Below, piece by piece: positions 1-11,588 of a stretch of DNA of 64,000 nucleotides. The stretch lies in NCBI GenBank assembly GCA_963662155.1, contig OY759263.1:35043679-35107678 (forward strand), read 5' to 3'. Under the pieces are notes generated by a model. The model saw nothing but the letters and a program-made list of their open reading frames with translations, had not been told where the DNA came from and made no database searches. The stretch's first letter is position 1. Each line of letters opens with the position of its first letter. A program made the translations under genes and the position numbers. The stretch is from Lamellibrachia columna (lineage: Eukaryota > Annelida > Polychaeta > Sabellida > Siboglinidae).

Positions 1-100
1 CCATATAACAAAACACATTTTACTTTTAGCATTCCTGCATGCAGAACGAAAATGTTGCATGGAAACAACATGTTTTGGTATATTTAACAATTCGTTGCAG

Positions 101-283
101 AGAAAAAGTGCCCCCAAGTAAACCCCCCTCTCAATGCCAAGATCAGATGCTCTGATATGTGGAACTACCGTTCAACATGTATCACTGAGTGTAAGGAAGG
201 ATATCGTCTGTCTCGAAGTGACATACGGAGCATCAGCTGTAACGGCGACCAGACATGGTCTGGGACCTTGTCAGGATGTGAAG
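101..283 (+). CDS. Exon: Sushi/CCP module 1
   Basis: The exon begins after TTCGTTGCAG and ends at donor GTGCGT (284). It is phase 1-1. Six cysteines fit a Sushi module of the six-Cys (selectin-like) type, with the usual late W-S-G and final C-E. An overlapping frame from 134 is longer but reads into a GCAC microsatellite and is not the coding frame. Confidence 0.8.
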
Positions 284-365
284 GTGCGTGAATATGGTAT
301 TGAGCCAAACACTAACCAAACCGAAACGGTCCTAGTTCGAATTTTATATTCACTGCATCGAACGA

Positions 366-437
366 ACGCACGCACGCACGCACACTTGCACACACGCACG
401 CACGCACGCACGCACGCACGTACGCACGCACGCATGC
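366..437. repeat. (GCAC)n microsatellite
   Basis: Imperfect GCAC/CACA tetranucleotide repeat in the intron after the first Sushi exon. It creates overlapping pseudo-ORFs on both strands. Confidence 0.95.
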
Positions 438-575
438 AAACACCCACGAGCATGTGTGCGTGCGCGAGCGCGTGTCTGTGTATCTGTAAACATATGTACT
501 GATGCGTTCAGAAATAAAGCTAAAATGCCCATCTAATTTACACCTCATGTTTCCAGTGAAATAACGTGTTTTCAG

Positions 576-830
576 AGAACACACCTCCAGAGTTCAAGAC
601 ATGCCCATCCGCCGTGAAGGTGAACGCTGACCGAGGCCAAAACTCGGCTGTCGTAACGTGGCCGATTCCTATCGTAACTGACAACTCGAACAGCTCTATC
701 ACACCACGTCTTTCCAAAGGCCTGGCCCCGGGGTCACGGTTCACGCAGGGCCTACATGAGATAGAGTACACAGCCCAGGACGCGTCACACAACGACGCCA
801 TTCCGTGCTGGTTTACAGTTACAGTCGGAA
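576..830 (+). CDS. Exon: HYR (hyalin repeat) module
   Basis: Acceptor GTTTTCAG at 568-575, donor GTAGGT at 831, phase 1-1, 85 codons. It starts P-P-E-F-K-T-C-P and has the V-x-W-P-x-P strand, the T-D-N-S turn, the L-x-x-G-x-H-x-I-E-Y-T-A-Q-D-A block and the closing C-x-F-T-V-T-V. All are hallmarks of HYR, an immunoglobulin-like fold found next to Sushi modules in SVEP1 and related proteins. Confidence 0.85.
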
Positions 831-1430
831 GTAGGTGGCGTTTTATCAGGTTCTTTCGTTCATTCAACCATTCATTCATTCATGTATCTACATGCATTGT
901 TTGTATAAGTTATATAATTACACATGCTCTGCATTCTATAATAATAATAAACATATACAATAAACAAATATGAACATAGGCTCCTTTACTTCTTGTTAAG
1001 TCAATGATTTGCTGATATAGAAAATATTGACAATATTTCGGTATTTCATATTGGAATGAATATGTAACAATTATCTATCTTACGCTGGCTTGCATTGTCT
1101 GATACATTTCCAAAAATTAATAACGTGTTTACGGATGGGACCCTCGATGCCAACATACTGCTGGAATTGAAGCACGTAAGTAAAACACACAACACGCGGC
1201 ATCCGCGGTTATATACCATCATCGATTTATAGTGAAACACATTTCTGAGAAAAAAATATGTGCGTTTTTCCATATGCATCGCTAAGTAACTACCAAGGGC
1301 TTGACTGCCTCTAGACTCGTCGTTACCTTCACCTCCGTGTAAAGATTATATCATTGTACTGTTATGGATGCAACTATGTGTGGACATTCCATTTAGCTTA
1401 ATCACGTACCAACTGCTGGCATGTTTTCAG
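831..1430. other. Intron, no gene seen
   Basis: 600 bases of AT-rich intron between the HYR exon and the second Sushi exon. I see no repeat or coding module in it. Confidence 0.6.
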
Positions 1431-1628
1431 AGACTTCATGTCCCTCGGTCCAGTGGCCACGAAAGATGAAGACCATGTCTTGTCCCCATGGCTTCACATA
1501 CGGAGCGTCGTGTACTTTTGCCTGTGAGCCGGGATATAACATGATCGGCGAAAACAAAATCACCTGCGAACGTAACGAAAATACATCAACATCTGGTTTC
1601 TGGAGCAGCGCGCCACCTACATGTGATG
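1431..1628 (+). CDS. Exon: Sushi/CCP module 2
   Basis: Acceptor TGTTTTCAG, 66 codons, phase 1-1. It shows the pattern C-P...S-C-P-x-G-x-x-Y-G-A-S-C-x-F-x-C-E-P-G-Y...I-T-C...W-S...P-T-C. The phase-1 end falls at 1628 only if a GC donor (GCAAGT, 1629-1634) is used; the nearest GT, at 1633, would be out of phase. Confidence 0.85.
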
Positions 1629-1634
1629 GCAAGT
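1629..1634 (+). other. Non-canonical GC splice donor
   Basis: GCAAGT follows exon base G at 1628. It matches the strong extended consensus usual for GC-AG introns, and it alone keeps the phase-1 frame into the next Sushi exon. No GT within about 10 bases gives phase 1. Confidence 0.6.
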
Positions 1635-1675
1635 AGATCATCTGCTGGAAGACATTTTGTTCAATCCATGTTTAA

Positions 1676-1845
1676 AATAATCAACGATGTTAACATATAA
1701 TGACAAATCATATACAACGTTCACTAAATTAATAGAAACAATTACCAACGCATCGGATGTGCTCCATGAAGACGGCAAACCCGTAACGATAAACAGAGGA
1801 GTCAAGAAAGGTGACAACATTTCACCAAAGCTGATCACTATTGTA
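1676..1845 (+). mobile_element. RTE-clade LINE reverse transcriptase fragment
   Basis: An intronic 62-codon frame contains R-G-V-K-K-G-D-N-I-S-P-K-L. This resembles the RT motif preceding the catalytic region in RTE/BovB-type non-LTR elements, where R-G-V-R-Q-G-D-x-I-S-P-K-L is typical. The fragment has no start, no catalytic DD box and a stop soon after, so it is a short dead relic. Confidence 0.6.
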
Positions 1846-2348
1846 GAAACATATGTTATAAATTACTTCTTATGACAGAATATAAAGCGAAGACTTTTAT
1901 TAAAACTGTGGAAAAATGAATACAATGTACGTACATAGTCATACACGATGTCACCAAATGCATATGCGTCAGGATGACGGCAAGCATAACCGTGATTATC
2001 ACCCTGACAACGCCAACGTGGTGCAACAATCCAGATAGGGATAATGTCCTTGAAAACACGACGACCCAACTAGGAAATAGCCTACTTCTGATACGTTTCA
2101 TTTTCTTTTCATTTTTTTATTATATATATTACTGTTCCCTGTGTGTATCCCTACAAGAATAATTTCTCTGAAATCACACTTATCCCTCTTGGGATATTCT
2201 TAACAATTTGTGTATAATATTATATTCCAGGACTGTGGTCATTCAACATAACACGTTTAAAATGAGCGTCTGCATTGTTATGTCTTTCTCGGGTCGGATT
2301 TGCATCGATCATAGAGACGATTTCAGTTTGTCCGTTGTTTCTTTGTAG

Positions 2349-2543
2349 TGAAGTCTTGCAAGAAGCTCGACCCGCCACTGAATGGGGCTCTGGCTTGGGA
2401 AAACTGGATCCATGGTATCCAGTCTCGCCTCTACTGCAACGACAAGTATGACATCCCTCGTGGGACAACAGCCGCAGAATATTACATATGTGATGACTCT
2501 AAGGGGACGTGGACACCGAGCGACACTGTCCCTGACTGCACAG
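2349..2543 (+). CDS. Exon: Sushi/CCP module 3
   Basis: Acceptor TTTCTTTGTAG, 65 codons, phase 1-1. It begins K-S-C-K-K-L-D-P-P-L-N-G-A and ends with W-T-P-S-D-T-V-P-D-C, the normal Sushi signature. The donor is CAG|GTCGTG, a weak match after the GT. Confidence 0.85.
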
Positions 2544-2795
2544 GTCGTGTTCTAATGTCACAGTACTGGATGTCGTGTTAAACATTGACTGTACTGTTAC
2601 TTTGAAGCACTGTCATTATTTAAATATTAAAAAACTGCGGAGATACTGAATGTCGTTAAAAATAAAAGGTCAAAACAAGACTTACATTATTTAGTAATAT
2701 TATACTTGTAAAAGTTTATTGTCACTGAACAACCACTGATCTTATAATACTACGTGATGGTCATGATCTGGTCAGTGTTGATTTTCACTTTGTAG

Positions 2796-3290
2796 TGAGA
2801 CACAATCCAAATAGGCTTAGACTTGGAAGCAAGGTGCGTTACTTCAGTGGTGATTGTTCATCACAACAAGTACAGAAACAGATCAAGCAGGAGTTCATCT
2901 CGACACTGAACTCATCAGCCTATAGCGAACTGTGTCGTGACTACCCAGGCTGTGGCGTTGACAAGGTATTGGTCGAGTGCGGAGAGGTGACACGTGAGAA
3001 ACGAGATCTCTCCCGAGTCAGACGCGATTACACTCACGAAGTTCAGGTTACATTCGACTTCTTCATTGAGTTGCGTGACGAGGCGACGGCTAACGCACAA
3101 CAGAAGTGGCAACAACTTGAAAACACATTGGAGAAAATGAAGGATTCTACACGGCAGAGAGGACGACTTAATCTGTCAATCAGAGACTTCACAATTCAGG
3201 TGATGCCTGATTCGTTTGAGACGGTCGACTTCGAGGCGCAGCTGCAGTGTCCCCCAGGCTCAGTTCCACGAGACGACTCGTTCACTTGTG
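2796..3290 (+). CDS. Exon: SVEP1-type linker domain ahead of GCC2/GCC3
   Basis: The largest exon (165 codons, phase 1-1; acceptor TTTGTAG, donor GTAGGT). It has a cysteine pair near C-R-D-Y-P-G-C, a hydrophobic beta strand (V-Q-V-T-F-D-F-F-I-E-L), a W-x-x-L-x-x-x-L helix, and a closing C-P-P-G-S-V-x-R-D-D-S-F-T-C that starts the first GCC2/GCC3 unit. SVEP1 has an equivalent helical/strand region between its Sushi and ephrin-receptor-like modules. Function of the region is not known to me. A diverged second copy lies at 8624-9365. Confidence 0.75.
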
Positions 3291-3529
3291 GTAGGTCATT
3301 TACTTTACACAGTTGTGTGCGTTTGTTCAAGCCTGCACGGCGTATCTCGCAAGATACGCGAATATTCGTTCAATTAAAACTTCTTCCTCAAATGATTTAG
3401 CATATCGCAAATCTGGTTCATTGGTGTCCAAATACGTAATGCGTGAATAGTTTATGTAATATACACAGCTGATTTTATAAAAAAAGCAATTTTTTTTAAT
3501 CAACGAAATAATTCACTTTATTCGTTAGA

Positions 3530-3865
3530 TTTGGTAAGTATCAGAATAGTGGATATCCAAAATGGTAAACATTGTGTGGATCAATGCTGATCATGGGCGT
3601 GACTTCCACCCTCTCGCCGATCACATGACAAAGTTACGAAATTTCACCAAGGAACAAAATCGTGATTTTTCAGCATTTTGATTTTCAATTCAGTAAATGC
3701 TTGAACAAGCATTAACTAGTTTGTCCGATAATTTCACAAAAACTACATACAGAAGTTGCACAAACGAACTAGCATGTTGCAATGGGTACTAGGTAGGCTT
3801 GGTTTTTCTTAATTTGAAATGAGACTAGCAAAAGAAAAATCGAATTGATCAAGAACCTTTAAGCA
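3530..3865 (-). repeat. Dispersed repeat, inverted copy at 62,995-63,335
   Basis: The reverse complement matches 62,995-63,335 over about 330 bases with few gaps. Shared blocks include AACTTTGTCATGTGATCG and CACGCCCATGATCAGC. It has no evident coding content. It is probably a non-autonomous element or a LINE untranslated part; I saw no clear terminal repeats. Confidence 0.75.
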
Positions 3866-4093
3866 ACACCTTACTTACTCTTATGCATATATTTGAGGTT
3901 CCATCATCACGGTTAATTGTAGTAATATAATTGTATTATTATCATCATTATTAGTGGTACCGGTAGCGGCGGCAGCAGTGGCGTTAGCATACTCCGAAAA
4001 TTAGGTTCTGATAACGCGATTCATATTATATAGGAGCACCTGATTGACATTAAGATATCCAGGTGAATATGTTGTGATGGTGCCGATTTACAG

Positions 4094-4255
4094 CTGTGTG
4101 TTCAACTCGGACATACTTCGACAGCAGCAGTAACAGTTGCATCGACTGTCCAGTCGGTTCCTACAACGACAAGGAGAACCAGACAAGTTGTAAGACGTGT
4201 CCGGACGGAACGTCCACACTGACAACAGGCACCCGAGATATGGACAACTGCGTAG
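4094..4255 (+). CDS. Exon: GCC2/GCC3 (ephrin-receptor-like) module 1
   Basis: Acceptor TTACAG, 54 codons, phase 1-1 if the donor is GTCAGA at 4256. A GTAGGT at 4252 would be phase 0 and out of step with the next exon. The pattern is C-x-D-C-P-V-G-S-Y-x-D...S-C-K-x-C-P-D-G-T-S-T-x-x-x-G-T...D-N-C, a textbook GCC2/GCC3 repeat. Confidence 0.85.
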
Positions 4256-5002
<747 letters not shown>

Positions 5003-5164
5003 CTATGTGCTCTCCGGGCAGCTACTCAGACACGGGTCTCGTCCCCTGTGCCCAGTGCGCTGTCGGGACCTACCAGTCCCAGAGAAACACAAGAACTTGT
5101 ACTCAATGTCCACACGGAACTGTGACGTCGTACGTTGGAAGTGTCGCCCTGCAAGAATGTCAAG
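5003..5164 (+). CDS. Exon: GCC2/GCC3 module 2
   Basis: Acceptor GTTGCAG plus phase-1 CT; 54 codons; donor GTACCA at 5165. It contains C-S-P-G-S-Y-S-D...C-A-Q-C-A-V-G-T-Y-Q...C-T-Q-C-P-H-G-T-V-T...Q-E-C. Its length equals that of the preceding module exon, consistent with tandem exon duplication. Confidence 0.87.
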
Positions 5165-5379
5165 GTACCATCGAATCACACAATGTTGTATATGTCAAGA
5201 CAGCAGTAACAGTGTTTTTACTTTCTTACTAGCTATGATAGCAAGGACACGAGACAAGCCCCAGAGTACCAATGTGTAATAGTGGAACGTCATTGGATAC
5301 AAGGCGCCTTCATTGCATACTATTATTTTCTTTTGTTGTAGCCATAAATAGTATATAATAATATTATATAAATTATTTA

Positions 5380-6160
5380 TATTGCGCTAAAATCCTCGGG
5401 AGACCCAACCTCGGCAGTGCACCAAAACAAAATGGGTTAAGCAGTTCCTAATCGATAAGCAGTTCCAGTTGTAAACAGTTGAATTGGTACGTTGGGAGCT
5501 ATGGGGGGTAAGCATGTTTAAACAGGCGTTTTCAGTATACAACAAAATGTTATTATATTTCCTGCCGACTTAACCCTAACAGGGAGTGAGTTCCACAGAC
5601 TTAACCCTAACAGGGAGTGAGTTCCACAGATTTAACCCTAACAGGGAGTGAGTTCCACAGAGTCGGTGCAGCAACTGAAAAAGCTCGAGTTCCGACATTT
5701 GTCTTAACACTGGGAACTAATTAGATTCGAATTAGATGATAGAAACTGCCTGGGCTGTCTTGCAGGATTGAACAGTGAATGTAAATATGCTGGTTGCTTG
5801 GATGGAAGTGCTTGATAGTGTACGTATCTTTAAAATAATGCGAAATCATACAGGGAGCCAATGCAAATATTTAATAAGTGGTACTGAGTGAGAGAAACGA
5901 GTAACTACCATTGCTAAACAAGTTTGTACACGTCGATGTTTCAATATGTCATTGAGAGCAAATTTACATTTTCTGCTCACAAGAAAATTTGCAATAGGTT
6001 TGGCGACAGCAACATATATATACCAGCCAATATGACGAAGGTCACGAATGTGATAAAAGCAGCAAAGACAAGTTTGTGAAACATGCTGCGTAATATTTAA
6101 TAATTATTATCAAAGGTGATTCTTATGTTCCGCACTCGGACGGCCGGTGTGAAATTCTGG
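5380..6160. repeat. Unclassified intronic repeat-like sequence with a 31-bp triplication
   Basis: A 31-bp unit (CTTAACCCTAACAGGGAGTG plus 11 bases) is present about three times at 5569-5661 inside a longer block that looks like a decayed dispersed element. No ORF could be assigned. The CCCTAA in the unit resembles a telomeric hexamer, but it occurs once per unit only. Confidence 0.35.
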
Positions 6161-6269
6161 TTCAGTATAGGTGTTGGGAAAAAACAAAAAAGTTTACCAC
6201 GCTGCTTTTGTCTACCAATAATAAAAAAGTTTGTTTTACTTGCATTTCATTTTTTTTATTCGCTGTCAT

Positions 6270-6470
<201 letters not shown>

Positions 6471-6678
6471 GGTTGTAGTTATCAAAGGTAAATAATTGAT
6501 CTTTGTTACTAAATGTTAAATGTGTGACGTGTGTATGGCTAAATGCGCACGCACGTGTATGACTAAACACATGCGCGCGTGAGCGCAAACACACACACAC
6601 GTGCATAGACGTAAGAATTATGTACATATTATCTTTCGGTGTTGAGTTACATCTATATTCGTGTTTGTCGCCATTTAG

Positions 6679-6909
6679 CAAACGACAACTGTAACCCAGA
6701 CCCGTGCCGTGGCTACAGATGCGAGGACAAATTGAACGCCTTTGTGTGTCACTGTAAAGGCGGGTTCACGGGCAAGACATGTGACATTCCCCCTAACTAT
6801 TGTGCCTACAACCTGTGTCTTAATGGGGCCTCATGTATCCGTGCCAGTGCCAACTACACGTGTCAATGTGCTTCCGGCTTCAGAGGCAGGCTTTGCGATG
6901 ATGAAATAG
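6679..6909 (+). CDS. Exon: two EGF-like modules
   Basis: Acceptor CATTTAG, donor GTGTGT, 77 codons, phase 1-1. The two six-Cys EGF units sit on one exon: N-C-N-P-D-P-C...[12 protein letters not shown], then Y-C-A-Y-N-L-C...G-A-S-C...[14 protein letters not shown]. The D-x-N-E/D-C start typical of calcium-binding EGF is not clear in either. In SVEP1, EGF modules also follow the GCC2/GCC3 modules. Confidence 0.87.
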
Positions 6910-6999
6910 GTGTGTAGTTTCTTTTTTAACGTATTGATTTGATATTTGTGTCAATTGTCAAACATTTGGAGGCAGTTGTAAAGGGCGAGTGAAGACAGT

Positions 7000-7115
7000 A
7001 TTATAAGTTGTCCGCAGTACCTAGACCATTATAAGTTGTCCGCAGTACCTAGACCATTATAAGTTGTCCGCAGTACCTAGACCATTATAAGTTGTCCGCA
7101 GTACCTAGACTATTA
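7000..7115. repeat. 28-bp tandem repeat, four copies
   Basis: A unit starting ATTATAAGTTGTCCGCAGTA is repeated four times almost perfectly in the intron between the EGF and TSP1 exons. Confidence 0.9.
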
Positions 7116-7493
7116 TAGACCACGGAATAAGGTTTGAATATTCTTCAGTTGAATCAGAGCAAATTGTCTCAGAAGGTATTAGTCGAAATTTCCATTCGTT
7201 TTTCTTTCAATATCACATGGTTTCATGATAACAATATATACACTTATCTCAAGATCTTACGCGCAACCATTAAATAAAAATTAATGTGTAATAATAAAAA
7301 AATATTTCATTCGATTTGTTGTGTTTTACGATTTTTGTACCGTTAATTTATAATAAATACACGCGTCACGTATATTATATTAGAGTAGGTTACTGTGTTA
7401 TTTTAGAAACGTACACAGTTCGATGGCGCTATTTATGACATGTACAAAAACACAGTCAAACAATAACATTGGTCACTATTTCGATTGTTGCAG

Positions 7494-7664
7494 TGAACGG
7501 TGGCTATGGACCATGGAGCGCGTGGTCCTCTTGCAGTAAGTCATGTGAAGGAGGGGTCCAATTTCGCAGTCGCCAGTGCAAAGAGCCAGTGCCAGACCCG
7601 GATGGTCTGCTTTGTGTCGGTCCGAGCAGTGAAACACAAAACTGCAACGTGGACCAATGTCCAG
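7494..7664 (+). CDS. Exon: thrombospondin type 1 (TSP1) module
   Basis: Acceptor GATTGTTGCAG, donor GTAATA, 57 codons, phase 1-1. It has G-P-W-S-A-W-S-S-C-S-K-S-C-x-G-G, R-S-R-Q-C and the closing C-N-V-D-Q-C-P. The W-x-x-W-x-x-C and C-S-x-S-C motifs are intact, so C-mannosylation and O-fucosylation are plausible by family rule. Confidence 0.9.
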
Positions 7665-7689
7665 GTAATATACATTCTGCCAATTACAA

Positions 7690-8184
7690 CTTGGTTTGAT
7701 TCGTTTCATAATATGCGCCAATGTATGTAAACATTGTTATGATTATTTGTTCAAAGCTGCTTAGGTTGTTGCATTGTAGTTCTGGCTAAGGTAGAATGCT
7801 TGCAGTAAGTCCCAGCCAATTCTCTCTGAGCTGAATATCTTTCCTATCGAATCCATGACCTTTGTTAGAAGTTTCATGATATTGTTAAGAGTATCATGCA
7901 TTTAAACGCATCATAACACATTATATTCCTTAGAACAATATATACATGTTTCGTGATATATAACACTTCCCTGCAGATCCGGTATAATAAAACAGATACA
8001 TATAACTCTAATGACACATGGAGCACTACTCGTTAGCATATATTATTATAGCATATATAAGTTATACATATATTGTTAGTCTAGCATAATCGTTTCGAAA
8101 ACATGTATATTTTGCGGTAACAAAATATTGTGTCACACGATATTAAATGTACACCTAACTGATACCTTTCTCGTCTCTCTCTAG
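7690..8184. other. Intron, no gene seen
   Basis: AT-rich intron of about 500 bases before the Sushi-like exon. I see no coding module or named repeat. Confidence 0.6.
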
Positions 8185-8397
8185 AATGCAGCCAGTTTAC
8201 CGGCTTGCCAGGCCTACTGGGAACGATGGTGAAATGTTCCCAAAAAGCCAATGGAAACACCGTGTGTCACGTGTCCTGCAAGTCTGGAATGGAGCCGAAC
8301 CGAGTGTTGGCCAACCCGTACTTCTGTGGACCAAACACCAACTATGTCTGGTCTCACATGCTCAATCAGCCAAGTGCTCGCCTGCCAAGCTGCACGA
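8185..8397 (+). CDS. Exon: diverged Sushi-like module
   Basis: Acceptor TCTCTCTCTAG, donor GTAAGT, 71 codons, phase 1-1. It contains C-x7-L-L-G-T-M-V-K-C...N-T-V-C-x-V-S-C-K-S-G-M-E...Y-F-C-G...Y-V-W...L-P-S-C. The cysteine spacing resembles a six-Cys Sushi module with an unusual N-terminal half. I call it Sushi-like from spacing and context. Confidence 0.65.
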
Positions 8398-8623
8398 GTA
8401 AGTGTTAACCTGTGTCAGCATATCATTTTGTATACATAGTTGTCGTAGCAGAATATCAAATATCATTATATCAACTTAATGGTTAGACCCGAGTAAGTAT
8501 CCACATATACATTATATTAAAAGAAAGCATGACACTAAATCGGCAAATAAGTATTATGAAATAACAAAGTTAAGACATACAGTATGTTTGGCAAGCTTTC
8601 AATGATTGTTGTGTTGCTTGTAG

Positions 8624-8923
8624 ACAGTAGAGTGCCGAAACAGGTAGCATTGAGAGTTCAAGTTGCATACAACGTGTCAAGCCCGGGGCAGTTGAACCCG
8701 GCCAAGACCAAACTCACCAATCTGGCCGACAAAATTAACTGTGTCCAATCTGGCGTCTGCAAAGTGACCACATCAGTCGCTCAACCTATCGAGACCACCA
8801 CCGCTCAACCGGTGGTTCAGGAACCACCAATTGAGACAGCTGGTGGCGTCAATATAATACTTGTTGTCGTCGGCACTGTGCAAGGAGAAAGCCACTTGCC
8901 ATACAAGTATAGCACCAGTGCAG
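8624..8923 (+). CDS. Exon: second linker domain, N-terminal part
   Basis: Acceptor GCTTGTAG, donor GTAATC, 100 codons, phase 1-1. It aligns by eye with the first half of exon 2796-3290: a V-x-L-x-V-Q-V strand, a cysteine pair (I-N-C...G-V-C) and a later hydrophobic strand. Between them is a Thr/Pro/Gln-rich stretch (T-T-x-A-Q-P-V-V-Q-E-P-P) that may be O-glycosylated. Confidence 0.7.
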
Positions 8924-9161
8924 GTAATCGTTTACAATCACGTATAACGCCAGTGCAGGAAACTTTCACCCACACATATGACGCCGGTGTATGTAATCAT
9001 GTTTCCATTGGATTAGTGTTTGTGCTATTCCACAGCATTCTATTGTTAGATTAAAACCTTCATATGCTGGACTACGCCCGGTAGTTAGTTTTGTAATTAG
9101 CAGTGGACAGTACCAATACCTTTTAGTATCATTATTGTTAGTACATATGTGTTCTGTGCAG

Positions 9162-9365
9162 AAGACGCTGCAGTAGCCAGTTGGAACTCCATCATCAAAA
9201 ACCTAGAAATCTTGGCATTGTTGATTAAACAAGCTACAGAAGACGGGAGCCTTTGTTTCCCACTGGCTGGTCACGTCTACTGCCCCATCGATGGCTCTCT
9301 ACGGCAACAGGGCGTCCAGATATGTCCGCATCCGATGGTCATTCGCTTTGACGGATCACGCTGTG
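9162..9365 (+). CDS. Exon: second linker domain, C-terminal part
   Basis: Acceptor TTCTGTGCAG, donor GTATGT, 68 codons, phase 1-1. It starts with an acidic/Ala helix (S-W-N-S-I-I-K-N-L-E) corresponding to the W-x-x-L-E helix of the first linker. It ends I-C-P-H-P-M-V-I-R-F-D-G-S-R-C-G, the counterpart of the C-P-P-G-S-V ending. As in the first copy, a GCC2/GCC3 exon follows. Confidence 0.72.
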
Positions 9366-9765
9366 GTATGTACCATAATGTGTATCTGTGGTATGTACCA
9401 TAATGTGTATCTGCAGCTCAACGTCGTTGATAAAATACCTTCGTCGCCTGACATACAATGTGGCCCTGGAGAATGTATAATTATTTGGCTTGTAATGTGA
9501 AAAGATCTCAGAAGCATTGCGCTACGTTATGTCGAATTGTGAGTATTAGTTAAACAAACACAAGAAATGTAACTACAGAATGGATACGGAAAGAAAAACG
9601 CGCCATGTGTTGTGTTGACCAAACAGCTGTCTTGCTGAACGTTCTTCGTATAGTCTGAAGCAGTGGTTACGGAATCAATCGAAATGTCATTTGTTAGGTA
9701 CCTCGAGTAAACAACAACTTACTGTGATTGATAAATGGTGACGTTCAGTCCTATGCACGTTCCAG

Positions 9766-9921
9766 TGAACTGTCCTCCGGGTGCCTATACTGACAGGCTG
9801 AGGTGTGTCCCATGTGAGAAGGGGCAGTATCAAGACAAAGAGGGGAAAACGGGGTGCAAGCCGTGCCCCGCCAACAAGACGACAGCGATTCCCGGGGCAA
9901 CCAGCATAGAAGAATGCAATG
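9766..9921 (+). CDS. Exon: GCC2/GCC3 module 3
   Basis: Acceptor ACGTTCCAG, donor GTAAGA, 52 codons, phase 1-1. It contains C-P-P-G-A-Y-T-D...C-V-P-C-E-K-G-Q-Y-Q-D...C-K-P-C-P...E-E-C. It has the same length (156 nt) as the isolated exon at 56,712-56,867, its nearest relative in the window. Confidence 0.87.
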
Positions 9922-11177
9922 GTAAGATATGTGTTAAATTACTATAATGTTAGGCAACAAAACGCAAATTATGTTCTAGGTGTTACTTTTGTTGGAGTCT
10001 GCATCCAGTACAACTGCCACTCAAACATGTTTGTATGTCGCAGCTGTTTTGTACAGTTGTAAGTAAGTTGCGTACCTAAAGATTAATTCCGTGATTGTAC
10101 ATTGTTTGCTCTATGTTGGCATTGTCATTGCCTACGAGTATATGATTATGGTAGAGTTACTCCAAGACAGCTCGACTGCTGCAATCTCCCATTACTCTTG
10201 ACATATTGCAGTACTCATTATATGTCCACGTTGTGATGTGCACGTTGTGATGTGCACGTTGTGATGTGCCACTGACTCCAAACTCAAAGGAACATTCACC
10301 TTACCTCTTGAGAAATTGTACACTATAATTGATATAGGCAGTTGCGTATATGCAAATTAACGTAAGATAAATGTATAAGTAATTTCTCAAGTTTCACATC
10401 TTTGTGGTTTACCATACAAAAGGTACCGATACAACATGTATCCCAATAATGCATGAACACCTTTACAATACGGGTGACACGTGTTTTAAGCAAGCTTGCG
10501 CAATGCCTTGTTGCTACTAATTCCTATACATTGTTTTCTCAAATAACTATCACAACTACATCTACACCTACCACTATCATGACTTCGTTAGCCACAACGT
10601 GTTGTGAATTGCATTGCCTCATCATAAACCTGGAAGATGTGCACGATGTGTTCACATAGACTGTAGTCTATGAATATTTGTTTATATTAAATTGAGTTGA
10701 ACTGTTACTAAGCTGCTATCCAATACAACAGCAGCAGTAGCAGCAGCTACAGCAGCGGTAGCAGTAGCAGGAGTAGCAGTAGCAGACGTAGCAGCATCAG
10801 CAACAACAACAGCAGCAGCTGCAGCAATATCAGCAGCTGCAGCAGTAACAACAGTAGCACAGCAACAGCAGCAGTAGCAGCATTAGCCAGAGTAGCAGCA
10901 GTAAGAGCAGCAGTAGCAGTGGCAGTTGCTGCAGTAGCAACAACAGTAGCCACAGCAGCAGTAGCAGCGATAGCAGCAGCATCAGCAGCAGCAACAGCAG
11001 CAGCTATAAAGCAGCAGCCGTATTTACTACTTTACTACTTGTGGACTACCCGATAGTGTTATTCCTTATAAAAGGCGCGTCGTTGATTACATTCAATGAA
11101 AACGTTATTATATGCATTTTGTCTTAATATTACATTTATATACAATTTATTATCTGCACGATTTTGCTTTACCGTAG
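9922..11177. other. Intron with impure CAG-type repeat
   Basis: Long intron before the membrane exon. At 10,725-11,007 it holds an interrupted AGC/AGT/ACA triplet repeat, and at 10,219-10,265 a short CACGTTGTGATGTG triplication. No coding module was seen. Confidence 0.75.
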
Positions 11178-11305
11178 GTGCTGAGCATTCCAAAGGTCCA
11201 ACAGCAGCAATAGCAGGGGCTATTATTAGTTTCATAGTCGGCCTCCTCGTCATTGTGGCTGCGGTGATTGTGATCTGGAGAAAGCGTTCTGCTCCTACTC
11301 CTGAA
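11178..11305 (+). CDS. Exon: transmembrane segment and basic stop-transfer
   Basis: Acceptor TTTACCGTAG, donor GTAAGT. This exon is phase 1 to 0, so it breaks the 1-1 run, as expected where the ectodomain ends. A 23-residue hydrophobic helix at 11,210-11,278 (Ile/Val/Gly/Ala rich) is followed at once by R-K-R, which fits a type I single-pass membrane anchor. Confidence 0.85.
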
Positions 11306-11588
11306 GTAAGTATGCTTGCAAGATCATGGTTTCTATCGAATGAGTTGTCTCTGATATGTTGACAAAACCTACTGAAAACCGATCCGTCAAACCTGGATAT
11401 CCTCAGTTTATAATAAGATACTACATACATGGGTCGCATTAGTGGCACACAACAACCTATTATCAATGTAATTATTCTCAACATTCTCATTCTCAACAGA
11501 AATATACATGACTTTCAATGATTTTCAATTTTAAGAAGGTAATATGCAAAAAAGCAATATGCAAGTAAACAGAAAGTGTTATCCACAG

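Noticed and set aside
5569..5661. Interstitial telomere repeat (TTAACCCTAAC)
   Set aside because: The hexamer occurs once per 31-bp unit and is not in tandem.
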